A DNA stretch of 64,000 nt from the NCBI GenBank assembly GCA_035578905.1, contig JAQJVL010000147.1, positions 247,906 through 311,905 on the forward strand, given 5' to 3'. Of the stretch, positions 12,472 to 24,019 are shown piece by piece. Made by a program: the position numbers and the translations under genes. Each line of letters starts with the position of its first letter. The stretch's first letter is position 1. The notes under the pieces were generated by a model, which searched no databases, was not told where the DNA came from, and saw only the letters and a program-made list of their open reading frames with translations. Origin of the DNA: Stictocephala bisonia. Its lineage: Eukaryota; Arthropoda; Insecta; Hemiptera; Membracidae.

Positions 12472-12810
12472 AGTCCTAATTTTTAACTTTATATTGCTAT
12501 ATATATATATAAAGTTATTAGGCAAGTTATACTTTTTATACTTATAGCACAAAGGACTAATATAAAAAGAGTGCTGATAGTAAATGGTTATAAAATAAAG
12601 TATGAGACTTATCAGTGGAGGAAATAAAGAATGAAAAACTAAATATTTTTAATATAAAAAACCAAAAATTTTAAAAATAGGATCTGTCATTGTACCACTC
12701 AATCTATAGGTCTGGCACAACACATTCAACAAAAAGGATGAATGGATAGTTTACACCACACTTAACGTGGGAATAAGACGACTAATAAAGCAATTATTGT
12801 ATTTTTGCTT

Positions 12811-12972
12811 TGTTTTTTTTTTTTTTATTTTTTACTCCAGTTTCCATGTGCCTACAGACTTGAATAGAATTGAACGAGTGTATTACCGATCAGATCATTA
12901 GTTCTCTTGGGATTCTAACCTTGGACATTTCATTCCGCACTCCAAAACCTCCTGAGCGATCATGTTGGTATA
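12811..12972 (-). mobile_element. tRNA-derived SINE, copy 1 (minus strand)
   Basis: Read on the minus strand it has an A-box-like region (TCGCTCAGGAGG, near 12950-12960), a B box GGTTAGAATCC (12910-12920), a body sharing CACTCGTT, CACATG and AAACTGG with the copies at 19.65 and 39.97 kb, and an A-rich tail (the T run at 12813-12826 on the plus strand). It is the most diverged of the three. SINEs are transcribed by RNA polymerase III and mobilised by LINE enzymes. Confidence 0.72.
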
Positions 12973-14539
12973 TGTAGCCCACGTATTAAATGTACTTTAA
13001 ATATCTTATCCGAGTAAATTTAATATAGAATTAAATTCTCTCTTAGTATATAAACTAATTTGTTATAAATATAAATTAAAATACTTTAATATAATCGCCA
13101 AAAACCACACCATTTATAGTCACAGAAAACATTGTTCCAAACTGACAATTATCTCCATGAAACAAAAGATTTATATTTACAGATTCGATTATTTTTATTG
13201 TATATTAACTTAAAACCATAATTTGGGGATTTAATTTCATTATGGCCTATTTCAGATTTTTAATCATATTTTGTTTTTCCTGGTCAATATTTCTTAGGAG
13301 TATACGAAGAAAATATAATTATCATTATATCAATCACTATACACAACTTTGAAACTATCTTTGCATATTTATAAGGTTCAATATGCGGCTATGTATATGG
13401 ACGTTTTGGTGAGAGTGTGGTTGATAATTATTTATTAAAATTCTCTTTTAAAATCTCCCTAGTTTCTTAAATTTTAAGCTGTAGTTAAGAAAAATACAAT
13501 GATATTCGGCTAAGGAGATGTATACGAGTACCCACATCTCGGCTTGTCATATTTAAATGACAGCTGCATCCAGATGTGAAAATAATTGTATCCTTCAAAG
13601 ACCATTATAAATATTAGTGTTGTGTGTTATGTGATGACCAGTTATGATCATAAGCTATTTTTTGGACAAAATTTGTTTGTGCGATATAATCTGTTTGTGT
13701 ATTTAAAGATCAGCAACACAAAATTCCACCTGAAATCATTAGCTATTACGAAAATGTTTTCAAAATTTATATCTGGAAGCAAAAAGTTAGGATGGGACAT
13801 ACGTTTATAAGAGATCTTTTATGTTCCTGAGACTTAAACTGTCATATTTTAGTTTCATCTAAGGGTAATCAAATCATATATATATATAGATGAAACTCAT
13901 TAGATCTTCTGAAGGAATGCTGTAATTTTTTTTAATATGGACTACTTTTTTGAAAATTTTTATTATTTTTCTCAAACTGCATAACATTTTCCTCCTTTGC
14001 CAATATAATTTAAAATAGTTCTATAATCTCCGTATTTCTGCCCTGAAAATATCCTCCGAAATCCCCTTACAATAAGCTGGCAATCAACTAGGCTGTGAGG
14101 GGGAAGGGATGGATACAAATCGCTGAGCGCATCGCCTGCGGCCAGAACGGGCGAATGTAGTTATTTAATAAAGCAAGGAGATTAAATTATGAGACAGAAA
14201 ACAGACTGGCATTAAAGTCTTGAGGAGGGGTTCAGATACTGCTTGCATTGTCTTACGGACGAATATTTAATATAGTTAGTGGCTGAGGGGTTGGGACCTG
14301 CGACGAATGGGGTGTGGTGGTAGTCAACAGATGGCTTCAACTAATTCACCACCGGAAGACAAGGGGTACACGGTATAACATTTGGGAGCATAAATTGTTT
14401 TTGTTAAATTTCATCTACATCCTAACAAAATTTTAAAATATGTTGATAAAGAAAGAAATGGAACTTTCTAGGGAAGCGAAAGGAAATATTTACCCAAGAC
14501 TTACAAAATTAGTACAGAAGCATAACGTTATACATCCAA
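12973..14539. other. Spacer with one small inverted repeat
   Basis: Holds an 11-base inverted repeat (AGTTTCATCTA at 13851-13861 and TAGATGAAACT at 13887-13897) around an AT run. The patch at 14050-14350 is GC-richer but unrecognised. No gene seen. Confidence 0.5.
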
Positions 14540-14680
14540 ATGCCATTGTACGTGTATGGGTGGGCGGGTGGGTGAATACCACTGTAAGTGTATGGGTGGG
14601 TGGGTGATTGCAATTGTACGTGTATGGGCGGGCGAGTGGGTCAATCAGTACCACTGTACGTGTATGGATGGGTCAATGCC
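14540..14680 (+). repeat. G-rich minisatellite, CCACTGTACGTGTATGGGTGGG type
   Basis: Four copies of the same phrase as at 2990-3152, each with GTACGTGTATGGG or a close variant followed by GGGTGGGTGGG-like runs. Confidence 0.9.
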
Positions 14681-15041
14681 GTAAACTTGCAAATGAATCC
14701 GGCATGAGTAAAACAATATGTTTACATACATTAATTAGGAATAATAGCCACCTTATAATCCAGTAATTGGTGGCTATATAGATAAAAAATAATCAATAAA
14801 TATTTGATTGATTAAGATATTCCTTCAGAAACTGTAACTTTAGGATATTTAATGTTACAGGATGACACCGGTTCCTTTAATCAAACGTGTCACATTAGAC
14901 GAAAAGATGTTTACATGTGATGTCTGTAATACTAATGTCACTAAATCAAAATAGGCTCACCATATAAAATAACCGTAACATTTAAAAAGCTCACAATGCC
15001 TCGAGAGACATGACCTCACCATAAATCCCTTAAAAAATTTT

Positions 15042-15200
<159 letters not shown>

Positions 15201-15605
15201 CTCCGACCCAGAGAAAATTATTTGCATTATGAAATTATACAAGAAAATGTATTTATGGCTTCTATGACACTCTACTAATTAAATTGTTAGTGTATTTCTA
15301 TGACTTATGATAAGGTAAGGTCCTCAGCATAATTTATGATCATCATTTTTAGTTAAATAAACTTTATAAGTTTTAATTATCGATTGTTTATATAGAATTG
15401 TTTGTATATCAACAAACGTGTGGTATGTTAGGTAGATCGCATGAGTGAACTGTGAAAATTGAATTAGTTGAATTATAGAACTCACAAGAACCATATATCT
15501 AAACATATAATAAGAACATAATGTGGTAGATGCAGAATTTTATATTTCCCATGAAATTTCCATTGTAATTTTAAATTAAATGTACGCTCTAATTAGTTTG
15601 GTACT

Positions 15606-16917
15606 CTAGTCGTTGGTAGCGCTGTCAGCACTACTGTCCGCACAGAAATTATGGATACTCGAGTTCACGATACCATATCTCCAAAACAGTCCGTTCGATT
15701 TTAACGAAAGACCTATCAAATTAAAGTAAATATTGTCAATTTTTATACTACGAAGTTTCGATTTTTTACGTAGCTTTTTATAATTTATAAGACGGAAAAA
15801 GTGGAAAATATCGGCATTTTTCACAATCTTTTTGGAAATCTCAACTTAAGGCAATTATTACAAAATATCTATTAAACGTATCAGCTTCAAATTTTAATAG
15901 CTTATATGAAAGTTACTTACAAACACTTTTGTATAGTTTCATAATTTTAACGTTATTATTTTTTATGTTCTTGTAAATTTTGTAAACCTTTGTTAACTTT
16001 GTTATCTTGGGTTTAAAATTCCCGCTCAAAACAGTGTTTTGACTATCAATTGATTGTATGAACGAAAAATATAGTGTCTACAGAATATGATGTAATAGTG
16101 ATTTGTGATGAATTTATATTTGTTAAACGTTTTTATTCCCGCGCGAGGGGCTGGTACGCAGGGAAACGCACCGGGGATGGATCGGGTTCTCCCACAAAAC
16201 GAGTGCGATGTTGCTGGAATGCTATAGAACGGGTTGGTGACTCAGACCAACCTTTCCTTAAACTAGCAAACTTCACCCTGTCATTAACCTCTGTGTGCAC
16301 CGAACGGCAACATCGCACTCGTTTTGTGGGAGAACCCGATCCATCCCCGGCGCGTTTCCCTGCGTACCAGCCCCTCGCGCGGGAATAAAAACGTTTAACA
16401 AATATAAATTCATCACAAATCACTATTACATCATATTCTGTAGACACTATATTTTTCGTTCATACAATCAATTGATAGTCAAAACACTGTTTTGAGCGGG
16501 AATTTTAAACCCAAGATAACAAAGTTAACAAAGGTTTACAAAATTTACAAGAACATAAAAAATAATAACGTTAAAATTATGAAACTATACAAAAGTGTTT
16601 GTAAGTAACTTTCATATAAGCTATTAAAATTTGAAGCTGATACGTTTAATAGATATTTTGTAATAATTGCCTTAAGTTGAGATTTCCAAAAAGATTGTGA
16701 AAAATGCCGATATTTTCCACTTTTTCCGTCTTATAAATTATAAAAAGCTACGTAAAAAATCGAAACTTCGTAGTATAAAAATTGACAATATTTACTTTAA
16801 TTTGATAGGTCTTTCGATAAAATCGAACGGACCGTTTCGGAGATATGGTATCGTGAACTCGAGTATCAATAATTTCTGCGCGGACAACCTCGATTGTCAC
16901 GATCCTACCAGCAATCT
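15606..16917. mobile_element. Large near-perfect palindrome (foldback-like element)
   Basis: Left arm 15636-16214 and right arm 16307-16885 are reverse complements with the same length (579 bp) and about six mismatches seen by eye; the loop is 16215-16306 (92 bases). Beyond the arms, similarity continues weakly to about 15606 and 16917 (GGTAGC against CTACCA). The inner 80 bases of each arm are GC-rich, containing CGCGCGAGGGGCTGG, while the outer parts are AT-rich. The 104-codon frames at 16074-16388 (+) and 16133-16447 (-) share an N-terminal half because they are the same DNA read from each arm; they resemble no known protein. No clear target duplication was found, so the transposon label is an inference; a hairpin-RNA locus or a recent inverted duplication is possible. 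Confidence 0.85.
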
Positions 16918-17247
16918 CCGGCACTTCTTACTCAACCAGTCCATTTTATTACTATTATGGAGATTTAAATTACTATACATTTAAATAGTTATAGTAAATG
17001 TTAAGTAAAAAATAAGCAAGCGAAACAACTTGAATTGTGACTGACATATGTAGGAAGGGTAATAATCAAATACAAACAATTGATGTAGCCTTGGTTTAGT
17101 TTCAGTTTCAATGTTTTACCGTAAGACCTGGCCTAAAAACACACAGGGAACATCTCATAAGGAGCCTTATCTGGATTATATCTAGATTATATTAACATTG
17201 TTTTTATTCCTACTAAATATTATAAATTTCCAATTTAAGGTACAACA

Positions 17248-17590
17248 TCTATATATATTATAATTTCTAAAGTACTTTTTTGTCGGTACGCCATAACTTC
17301 CTTAATTCTTCACCATTTTTCATAAATGAGGTGTCATTTTAAAGCTTTTTTCACCCACTACTTGATGAAAATATATAAATCTCTCATTTTCCAATAGTTT
17401 TTAGGAAAAACGACCTATTATATCATTCTGCAAGTAATTTAAACTTGAAATGTTTATTTACATTATTCGATCAGCTGTAACATGTGAATTAAATAAATCA
17501 AAACTATACTACTACTACTATACTGTGTGCACTTTAATTAAGAGGGATTTAAAGAGAATACAGCGTGAATGCTTCGCACGGGTCGGCTAG
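17248..17590 (+). mobile_element. Short non-autonomous Helitron candidate
   Basis: Begins TCTATATATATTATAATTTC after an A and ends GGTCGGCTAG before a T, matching the Helitron rule of 5' TC, 3' CTRR and insertion between A and T. An imperfect hairpin (CGTG with CACG) lies just before the end. The 5' portion TTTTTTGTCGGTACGCC resembles the element at 21277. There are no terminal inverted repeats and no coding capacity; at 343 bp it would depend on a helicase encoded elsewhere. Confidence 0.62.
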
Positions 17591-17705
17591 TAATATTTAA
17601 ATAGATAGAGTTTATCACCATAAATCATGTATTTCGGAATATTCTACTTTTTTATGAACTATTAAATAACTAGTAAGCCAATTTTTAACATAGTACAGTC
17701 ATAAG

Positions 17706-17825
17706 TACAGTGGCAATGGCCCTACCACCCATTCGTTTGGTCCAGTAGTAATGATCCTCCCACCCATCCATATCGTACATTGTATTAATCCTTAACCCAT
17801 ATACCAATAGTGGTAATGTCTAGCC
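17706..17825 (-). repeat. G-rich minisatellite, degenerate, minus strand
   Basis: Contains CCTACCACCCATTCG, CCTCCCACCCATCCATA, CGTACATTGTATTAAT and CCCATA phrases, the reverse complement of the minisatellite at 2990, heavily decayed. Confidence 0.6.
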
Positions 17826-19316
17826 ATCCATTAAAATACATCTAATAAATTGCATTAACATTTTGGAAGGAATAATATTTTTTTTTAGTTTAGTGCAACA
17901 TTATTTTGTATTATAAAAAATAACTTAGGATATCTGTACTTGAGAACCCCTTTCCCACCCCTAATTGCTGTGCCTATTAAGGGGCAAATGCAGATGAGGT
18001 GAGGGTAGGAACCCTTCAAGAGCCTTGTGGTGTATGTAGCCACTGAAACACAATTATCTCAGACAGGGGAAATTAAGAAATGAGCAGAAACAGACAGATG
18101 GACAATCAGAGAAAGGGAAACTGCTGGGGGAGGGGGTTGTCTGTACTTGTCGCTAAGGAGGGAATTTACATTAGCGTCTTTTGCTCATCATAAGATTAAC
18201 AAGAGGGTTTGTGTCAAGTAGATAATTGCATGTTTTCGAAATATTACATTAAATATTTTTTTGTCAATTTATTTTTGATATGTCAGTAAGGATCATAAAT
18301 ACAATATTTTAAGTACATATCAATGCTTCGGTACATACAATATTATCAACAGTAGTTCGGTGTCTTTGGGTCAATAAAAGTTATTATACTACTTAATTAT
18401 AATAACTTTTGTTACATATATTTAACATTTGTTAAGCCTTAACATATGAATGGTCCATATTCTGCTCATATTCATAAATATATACTTTAGATATAGAATC
18501 ATGTATTGGTATGGCTTTTATGTATGCATTTTTATTATATAATATAAAGAGTTTATTATTATATATCTTTCGTGGTAAATTGATACTTACATAAATTATA
18601 TAAATAAATTCTCATTATTATTTAATAAAACCTCTTACATGAGACTTTGACATAATTAAGTCTGTAATGTATGAACCTTTTTGGAGAAAAAGACCAAGTA
18701 CAGTAAAAGTAAGCAGTCATCTACAGTAAATATTTTTATGATTAAGTAAAACTGTTAAGCCTAAAAGTCTATGAAATAAACATTATTGTCCAAACAGTAA
18801 AAATGTCAGCAATTTATTGAAATTGAAGATATATGAAGTGGTGAATTCATTCCATCAAAATAATATTGTTTACGTAATAGTATTTATAACTATATTAACC
18901 GCAATTACAATTATGAGTGGTCAGTGAACAAATTTAAAAAAATAGGTAAACATTGTACTCAGTACAAACTTTGGAATATCATGAGCGAGCAGATGTGCAT
19001 CACTGTAGTTTGTAGTATTTAACATTTGATAAGTACAGAAAATTGTAAAATAGAGATTTATTTCTAGTTTATAGTTTGAAGTTATAATAAAAAAAGGTAA
19101 TACAAAAAATACAAAACAGTTTAATAATGTGATGAGTAAATTATTTGTAAAATAAATTTTTAGCTTTGGCTTTTATTGATGCAGATACGAGTATTTTAAT
19201 ACGACTAAAAGTATGTGACTTTGTTAGTTTGAACAATATGACCTAACAATAGAAGTCTATTGTTGTTAAATATGTCAGTTAAATACACCTAAATCATTAA
19301 ATTCGGACAGCTGAAT
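17826..19316. other. Spacer, nothing recognised
   Basis: AT-rich apart from 17940-18180, which carries G-rich runs (CTGGGGGAGGGGG) and may be an old repeat. No coding similarity. Confidence 0.5.
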
Positions 19317-19536
19317 AAATCGATAAAGCCATGACTAAGCTAAAAGTGAGGCAAAACCACTGTTTACAAAGGATTAAATAAATCTATTACAGTAACCAGA
19401 AACAAATATTTGGTGGTTAATGATGACTGACAGGGCGTAAGTATTGTTGACGATGATGCATCAGCATAGCCCTAGAGATTGCCTACTAAACAATGATATT
19501 TCATATGATGAAGGGCCAGCAATGGAATGAATAATG
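19317..19536 (+). repeat. 220-bp dispersed repeat, copy 1
   Basis: Matches 33150-33368 in direct orientation over its whole length with few differences, from AAATCGATAAAGCCATGAC to GAATAATG. The function is unknown and there is no coding frame. Confidence 0.9.
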
Positions 19537-19650
19537 CTCATGATCAATCTTAGTGTTGGCAGTGAAAACACAAACAATTAAAAGTATTTATTTAGTATAC
19601 AGTTTGCTCAAAATCCCCCCTTCCTCATAATTTTTGAACTCATACAAATA

Positions 19651-19801
19651 GGCCAGCGTGGTGGCTCACTGGCTAGGCTTCGGGCTGCGGAGGGCAAGGC
19701 CAAGGTTCGAATCCTCATTGAGGCAACGGTCGGTACTTCACTCGTTGAATAAAGGCCTTTGTAGCCTATATGAACTGGCGAGTGAAGTTAAAAGAAAAAG
19801 A
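19651..19801 (+). mobile_element. tRNA-derived SINE, copy 2
   Basis: The head has an A box (TGGCTCACTGG, 19662-19672) and a B box (GGTTCGAATCC, 19704-19714) at tRNA-like spacing. The tRNA-unrelated body CACTCGTTGAATAAA and AACTGGCGAGTGAAGTTAAA is shared with 39970-40126. A frame starting inside the head (19658-19879) is the SINE read as protein and is not a gene. Confidence 0.85.
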
Positions 19802-20049
19802 TACGAATATCATTTGGGTTTCGTTAAATTACTAACAATTACCGTGAAAATGGGGTTTTTAGGAGAAAGTCGAAATTAGAAACCCCAATCGAGTGAAATC
19901 TTATCCAACGACATGATACAATATGAACAATGATTTAGTTAGACGTCACTAAGTCATTAAAGGACTTAAAGGGTGGTTTAATTAAACGTTTATTTAGAAC
20001 AAGCTTTATAAATGCACATCAGCAATGCGATATGGAAGGAAGTGGGCGA

Positions 20050-20136
20050 AGGATGTGGATTTGTAAGGAAGGACAGCCGAGGACATTTGTCAGCCGTGAC
20101 AGTCTAGTGTGTTTGAGTCCGAACTCAACTACAGCC
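20050..20136 (+). repeat. Short dispersed repeat, GGACAGCCGAG family, copy 1
   Basis: GATGTGGATTTGTAAGGAAG, GGACAGCCGAG, ACATTTGTCAGCCGTGACAG and GAACTCAACTAC recur in the same order and orientation at 34441-34560. Confidence 0.85.
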
Positions 20137-21276
20137 AACCTCCTCAACTCAATTCACAATCTTTATGGTCTACCTAATTCTACTTAATCTGCACAACGTT
20201 TAAAATGTAAATACATATAAAACATAGTAAATATAATGCCAAATTAGTTTTGAAACATTTTTCAAACTATTTGAAAAGTTGTTATGAAATACGATTAGAG
20301 AAAGTAAATATAATAATGTAAATTATTTTATGACATATATCTGTTTTTATATATAATTTCTGCACTAAAAATAATTTTTGATAACAATCTTCGTTCATTA
20401 CTTAAGAAGCCAACCAAATTTGACTGAGCTGACTTAGAGACCTCTTTTTTGTTTTTCTATTGTAAAGACATTTCATATGATTAGTTACATGATGGAGGTT
20501 TCTATTTAACAATTTCGTTCTTCCCCTTAAAAATCTCTGTTTGGGGGATGAAATTCTCATAAATTGTAAAATCTATTTTTAGTCATGAAACAATCTCCCG
20601 AAGGTAACTCGTCTATTCGTAAGCGTCCAAAGCTAAGAGGAGATGGAATTTTTGTATAACATTATTTATAAAAACCCTGTATCAAAATACTTTTTACAAC
20701 GCTATAAACTTTTGCAGTATTTTATAAAGTATGTGTGCTTTATAGCTCACTACTCATCTCACATGCCATAGAATGTACTTATTTTAAAAATTAATGAACC
20801 TGTACTTATTTTTTTATGAATTCATTGTTTAACTTTTCATAAAAGACAAAAGGTTTAAAAATATAAAATCACTTAGTGTTATGTAATATTATTATAGTAG
20901 ACGAACATCTTTAGTCAGTGTTACTAACTAAGATAGACTGATTGTCTTGCCAAACTTTTACCTGTTTTTTTTCAACCCCTCCCTCCCCTCGAACACTATT
21001 CTGGACTTATCCTTTCTATATATCTTTTTAGACTGTATAAAACAGTTATCTTTAAATTAAAACAGTTGTAGGTTAAAGAATAACGAGTATTCGTAAATTA
21101 CACACACACAAAATTAACACTCAAGATAAATAACTAAAATATCTTGAGCAATGGCTTGAACAAATTGCATATTGAATAATTTAAAATTAGAGGAGGAGGA
21201 TTTGAGTGACTGATGGAATAAGGCGATTATTAATAATACAGGTTAATACTAGAGGTAAGACTTTTTTCAATGATAG
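20137..21276. other. AT-rich spacer, nothing recognised
   Basis: No coding similarity, RNA gene or repeat copy was identified. Confidence 0.5.
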
Positions 21277-22504
21277 TCGTTATATATAAAAAGTGAAGCC
21301 GGTTTTTTGTCAACGTAACCCCTCCCACATAGTAACTAAAAAAAACTGTAGGTATCACGTGCATGGTGCGCAGTAAATCTTGGTGTCAATGTCGTCACAC
21401 AGACATATCAGCTGGTTCAACTGTTACATCGAATGTAGTAATAACCAGTAACTGCTCTTTCTTTTAATGATATTAAAATATCATAGTGATATCATATAAA
21501 GTGGGACTATTTGAAATTTGTAAAAATATACAATATAAACCAGTACTTACAATAAAATTTTGCTTATTAATTTACGTACATATTGATATTTTTGTTTAAA
21601 GTTTGGTCAACATTATTAGATGATTCCATTGGTTTGTCCAATTAATCCAATTAAATAATGGTTGTTTGGTTTTTATTCGTAAATGTGTAAATAAATAACA
21701 AGTGTCAAATATTGAAACAACTGTTTTAATTGATCGTAATATTAACAATTCAGTCTTGAATTACTAAAGTTTTCATACTTTTTAAATTAAAAAAATTCTT
21801 TTGTCTGAAAACGTTCGATTTTTGTTTTCGTTTTGATTTTTGTGTTTTTTTGGCCAAATTTTTATTATAATAATATAAGTATTTTTTATGGACTTGTTAA
21901 TAGCTATTAATGAGTATAAAGCCTTGTTGTTAATGAAAACAGTGATTTAGCAAAAGCAGTTACTGATTAATACTACATTCAGTGTAACAGGTGAACCAGC
22001 TGATATGTCTGTGTGACGTCATTGACACGAAGATTTACTGCGCAACATGTGCGTGATCCCTACCCTATTACTCTGGTTACCGTGTCCTCCCACTTTTGGA
22101 TCAATTTTTACGAGGTATCAAAAGATTTAAATTAATGGAATATTAACAGCTGTCCAAACGTAAATAATGATTTATAAAAGTTTAACAGCTGTTCGAATGT
22201 AAATAATGATGGTTTTATTGTTCAGAAAGTTATAGGTATTGTGAAATGTTAGAAAGAGTAAGTTTGTGTAGGTTAGGTATAAATACACTTTTAATATAGC
22301 TTAAGTAATAACACTGTGTGTTTATAGTAATAAACAGGCGGCAACGCAAGTAAAGTTTGTACTGTAATTTATATTATGGTTTTACTTAATATATTGTACC
22401 TAATATTTGTAGTGAAATGTCACAGACCGAGGCCGAAGGCTGAGGTGTCACGAGCACAACAAGAGATAGGGCTGACATGAGAAGCATGCATGGGTATCTC
22501 CTAG
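21277..22504 (+). mobile_element. Helitron-type element carrying a nested insertion
   Basis: The 5' end TCGTTATATATAAAAAGTG is close to typical Helitron starts and shares TTTTTTGTC with the element at 17248. The 3' end is TATCTCCTAG followed by T. The 3' region with ACCGAGGCCGAAGGC is shared with 38443-38552. Removing 21329-22093 (insertion plus one target copy) joins CCTCCCAC to TTTTGGATCAATTTTTACGA, and the joined order parallels the 17248 element (ATTTTT, then GAGGT). The base before the start is G rather than the expected A. No coding capacity. Confidence 0.58.
21329..22085. mobile_element. Nested inverted-repeat element with 8-bp target duplication
   Basis: About 125-bp inverted arms (roughly 21331-21458 and 21953-22080) share GCGCAGTAAATCTT, CACACAGACATATCAGCTGG, GTTAC and CAGTAACTGCT in reverse complement. 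CCTCCCAC flanks both sides (21321-21328 and 22086-22093), an 8-bp duplication as made by hAT and P superfamilies. The interior is AT-rich with no frame. The outermost few bases of the two ends agree only loosely, so the exact ends may be off by a few bases. Confidence 0.75.
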
Positions 22505-23171
22505 TACCTGTTATTTTCAACTATCAAGTAAGGCTTTTATGTTTTTCTTTAAACTATCCCTAACAGAATAAAGAATCCTTTTAAAACAGTACTAAACCAT
22601 GTATATCAGAAGATACTTCATCAAACACCTGGTGTGTGCAGTGCTGAACATGGGACACAAAGTAAAAACACAGGAAATTATTTTCTGTCGACTCCAAACT
22701 GTATACCATTATTTCTTGTTTAACCTAACTTTCAATGAATTTCGAAGTAAACTAGTGGAGATAATCATGTAAATGAGCCTATCGAAGGAAGGGTTCGTTC
22801 GGTAATGGGAAAGATATTGGTTTTGTGTACATACTTAAAGTGACATTTTCTAACAGCTGTTTCGTTAATATCCCCACTCTGTCAATAGTAGCGCTGGCGT
22901 CGCGGTTTCTGCTTTATTTTATCAGTATGCATGTCCTTTCTGGATTAACTAACTTTTTCAAATTAATTGATTATTTATTGATTAAGTACACTAACCAGTT
23001 ATAATTACTCGATAATAATTTTAATGTAATGTGTCATAGTTATTTAGTATATACCCATAACAATGTTAAATAATTGTTCTGCTTATATTCCTGTATTGTT
23101 GTACATGAAATGAAACCACATGGAATATTTGCGAATGCCTTCAAAAGGTTTAGCCTTGAAGATCAATTGGT
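22505..23171. other. Spacer, nothing recognised
   Basis: No feature was found between the Helitron end and the next minisatellite. Confidence 0.5.
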
Positions 23172-23325
23172 GATCAATACCACTGTACGTGCATGGGAGG
23201 GTGGGTGTATTAGTACTACTGTACGTATATAGGAGAGTGGGTGCGTCAATATCACTGTGCGTGTGATAGAGTGTGGGTGGGTCAATACCACTGTTCAACT
23301 ATGTGTGGATGAGTGCATAAATACC
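23172..23325 (+). repeat. G-rich minisatellite, CCACTGTACGTGTATGGGTGGG type
   Basis: Four to five degenerate copies: CAATACCACTGTACGTGC, ACTACTGTACGTATAT, ATATCACTGTGCGTGTG and CAATACCACTGTTC, with GGGTGGG-like runs between. The minus-strand frame at 23083-23298 is this repeat translated. Confidence 0.85.
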
Positions 23326-23516
23326 ACTTTATTCGAATATATTTTACTCCCATATTATTGTTATTTTTAATGTATATCGATGGTATAGTGCATAATGTTA
23401 GAGAAGGGTAAGAAAATTAGTAAAATTCATTATGTTCTGATGTATGAATGAGCTTGATAAGCTAGTCTGACAAGGTCAACATTGCAAGTATGTAATATGA
23501 TGGAAACGGTTGTTTG

Positions 23517-23567
23517 CAAGGTAAGTAGAATTGTAAGGTAGGGATCATGATGACGTCATTGGAGAGA
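23517..23567 (+). repeat. P-element left terminal inverted repeat
   Basis: Starts CAAGGTAAGTAG, contains CATGATGACGTCATTGG and ends GGAGAGA. Pairs with 27008-27058. Confidence 0.93.
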
Positions 23568-24019
23568 ACAGCTGACTTTTAGCCGGAGCTGTCACTGTGT
23601 TTGAGGATCAGTGTAATAAAGACTTTCAGAGTACTCCAGTAAAACGTTACGATAACCTAATATTTTAATAATAATGTTTTTACAGCTGATTTCTCACATT
23701 ATTGGCTTCATAGTGATTTACTGTTTATTTAAAAAACAACTAACTATCGCCATTTTGCCAGCAGCGTTTGAATACTTTATGAATTTAATCAAGGCTTATA
23801 TACAAGTATTTATTTATTAAATTGAATAATAACTATAATTAAGTACCCTTTTATTAATTTTTTATTATAATACATTACCAGTTTCGGCTCTTAGGCCATC
23901 TTCGTGAACCCACTTATATATTTATTTATTATATCTATATTATTTATTATTAAATTATTTATTATAGGAGCCTTGCAATTGAATGTAGTGAAGAACGTAT
24001 CTATTTTAAATTAATTGAA

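Noticed and set aside
16074..16447. Two 104-codon frames on opposite strands with identical N-terminal halves
   Set aside because: Mirror images produced by the palindrome; no known domain. A recently duplicated gene was considered but the frame is short and unsupported.
19658..19879. 73-codon frame with an Arg-rich start
   Set aside because: It is the SINE tRNA-like head and body read as protein; the homologous SINE at 39970 does not keep the frame.
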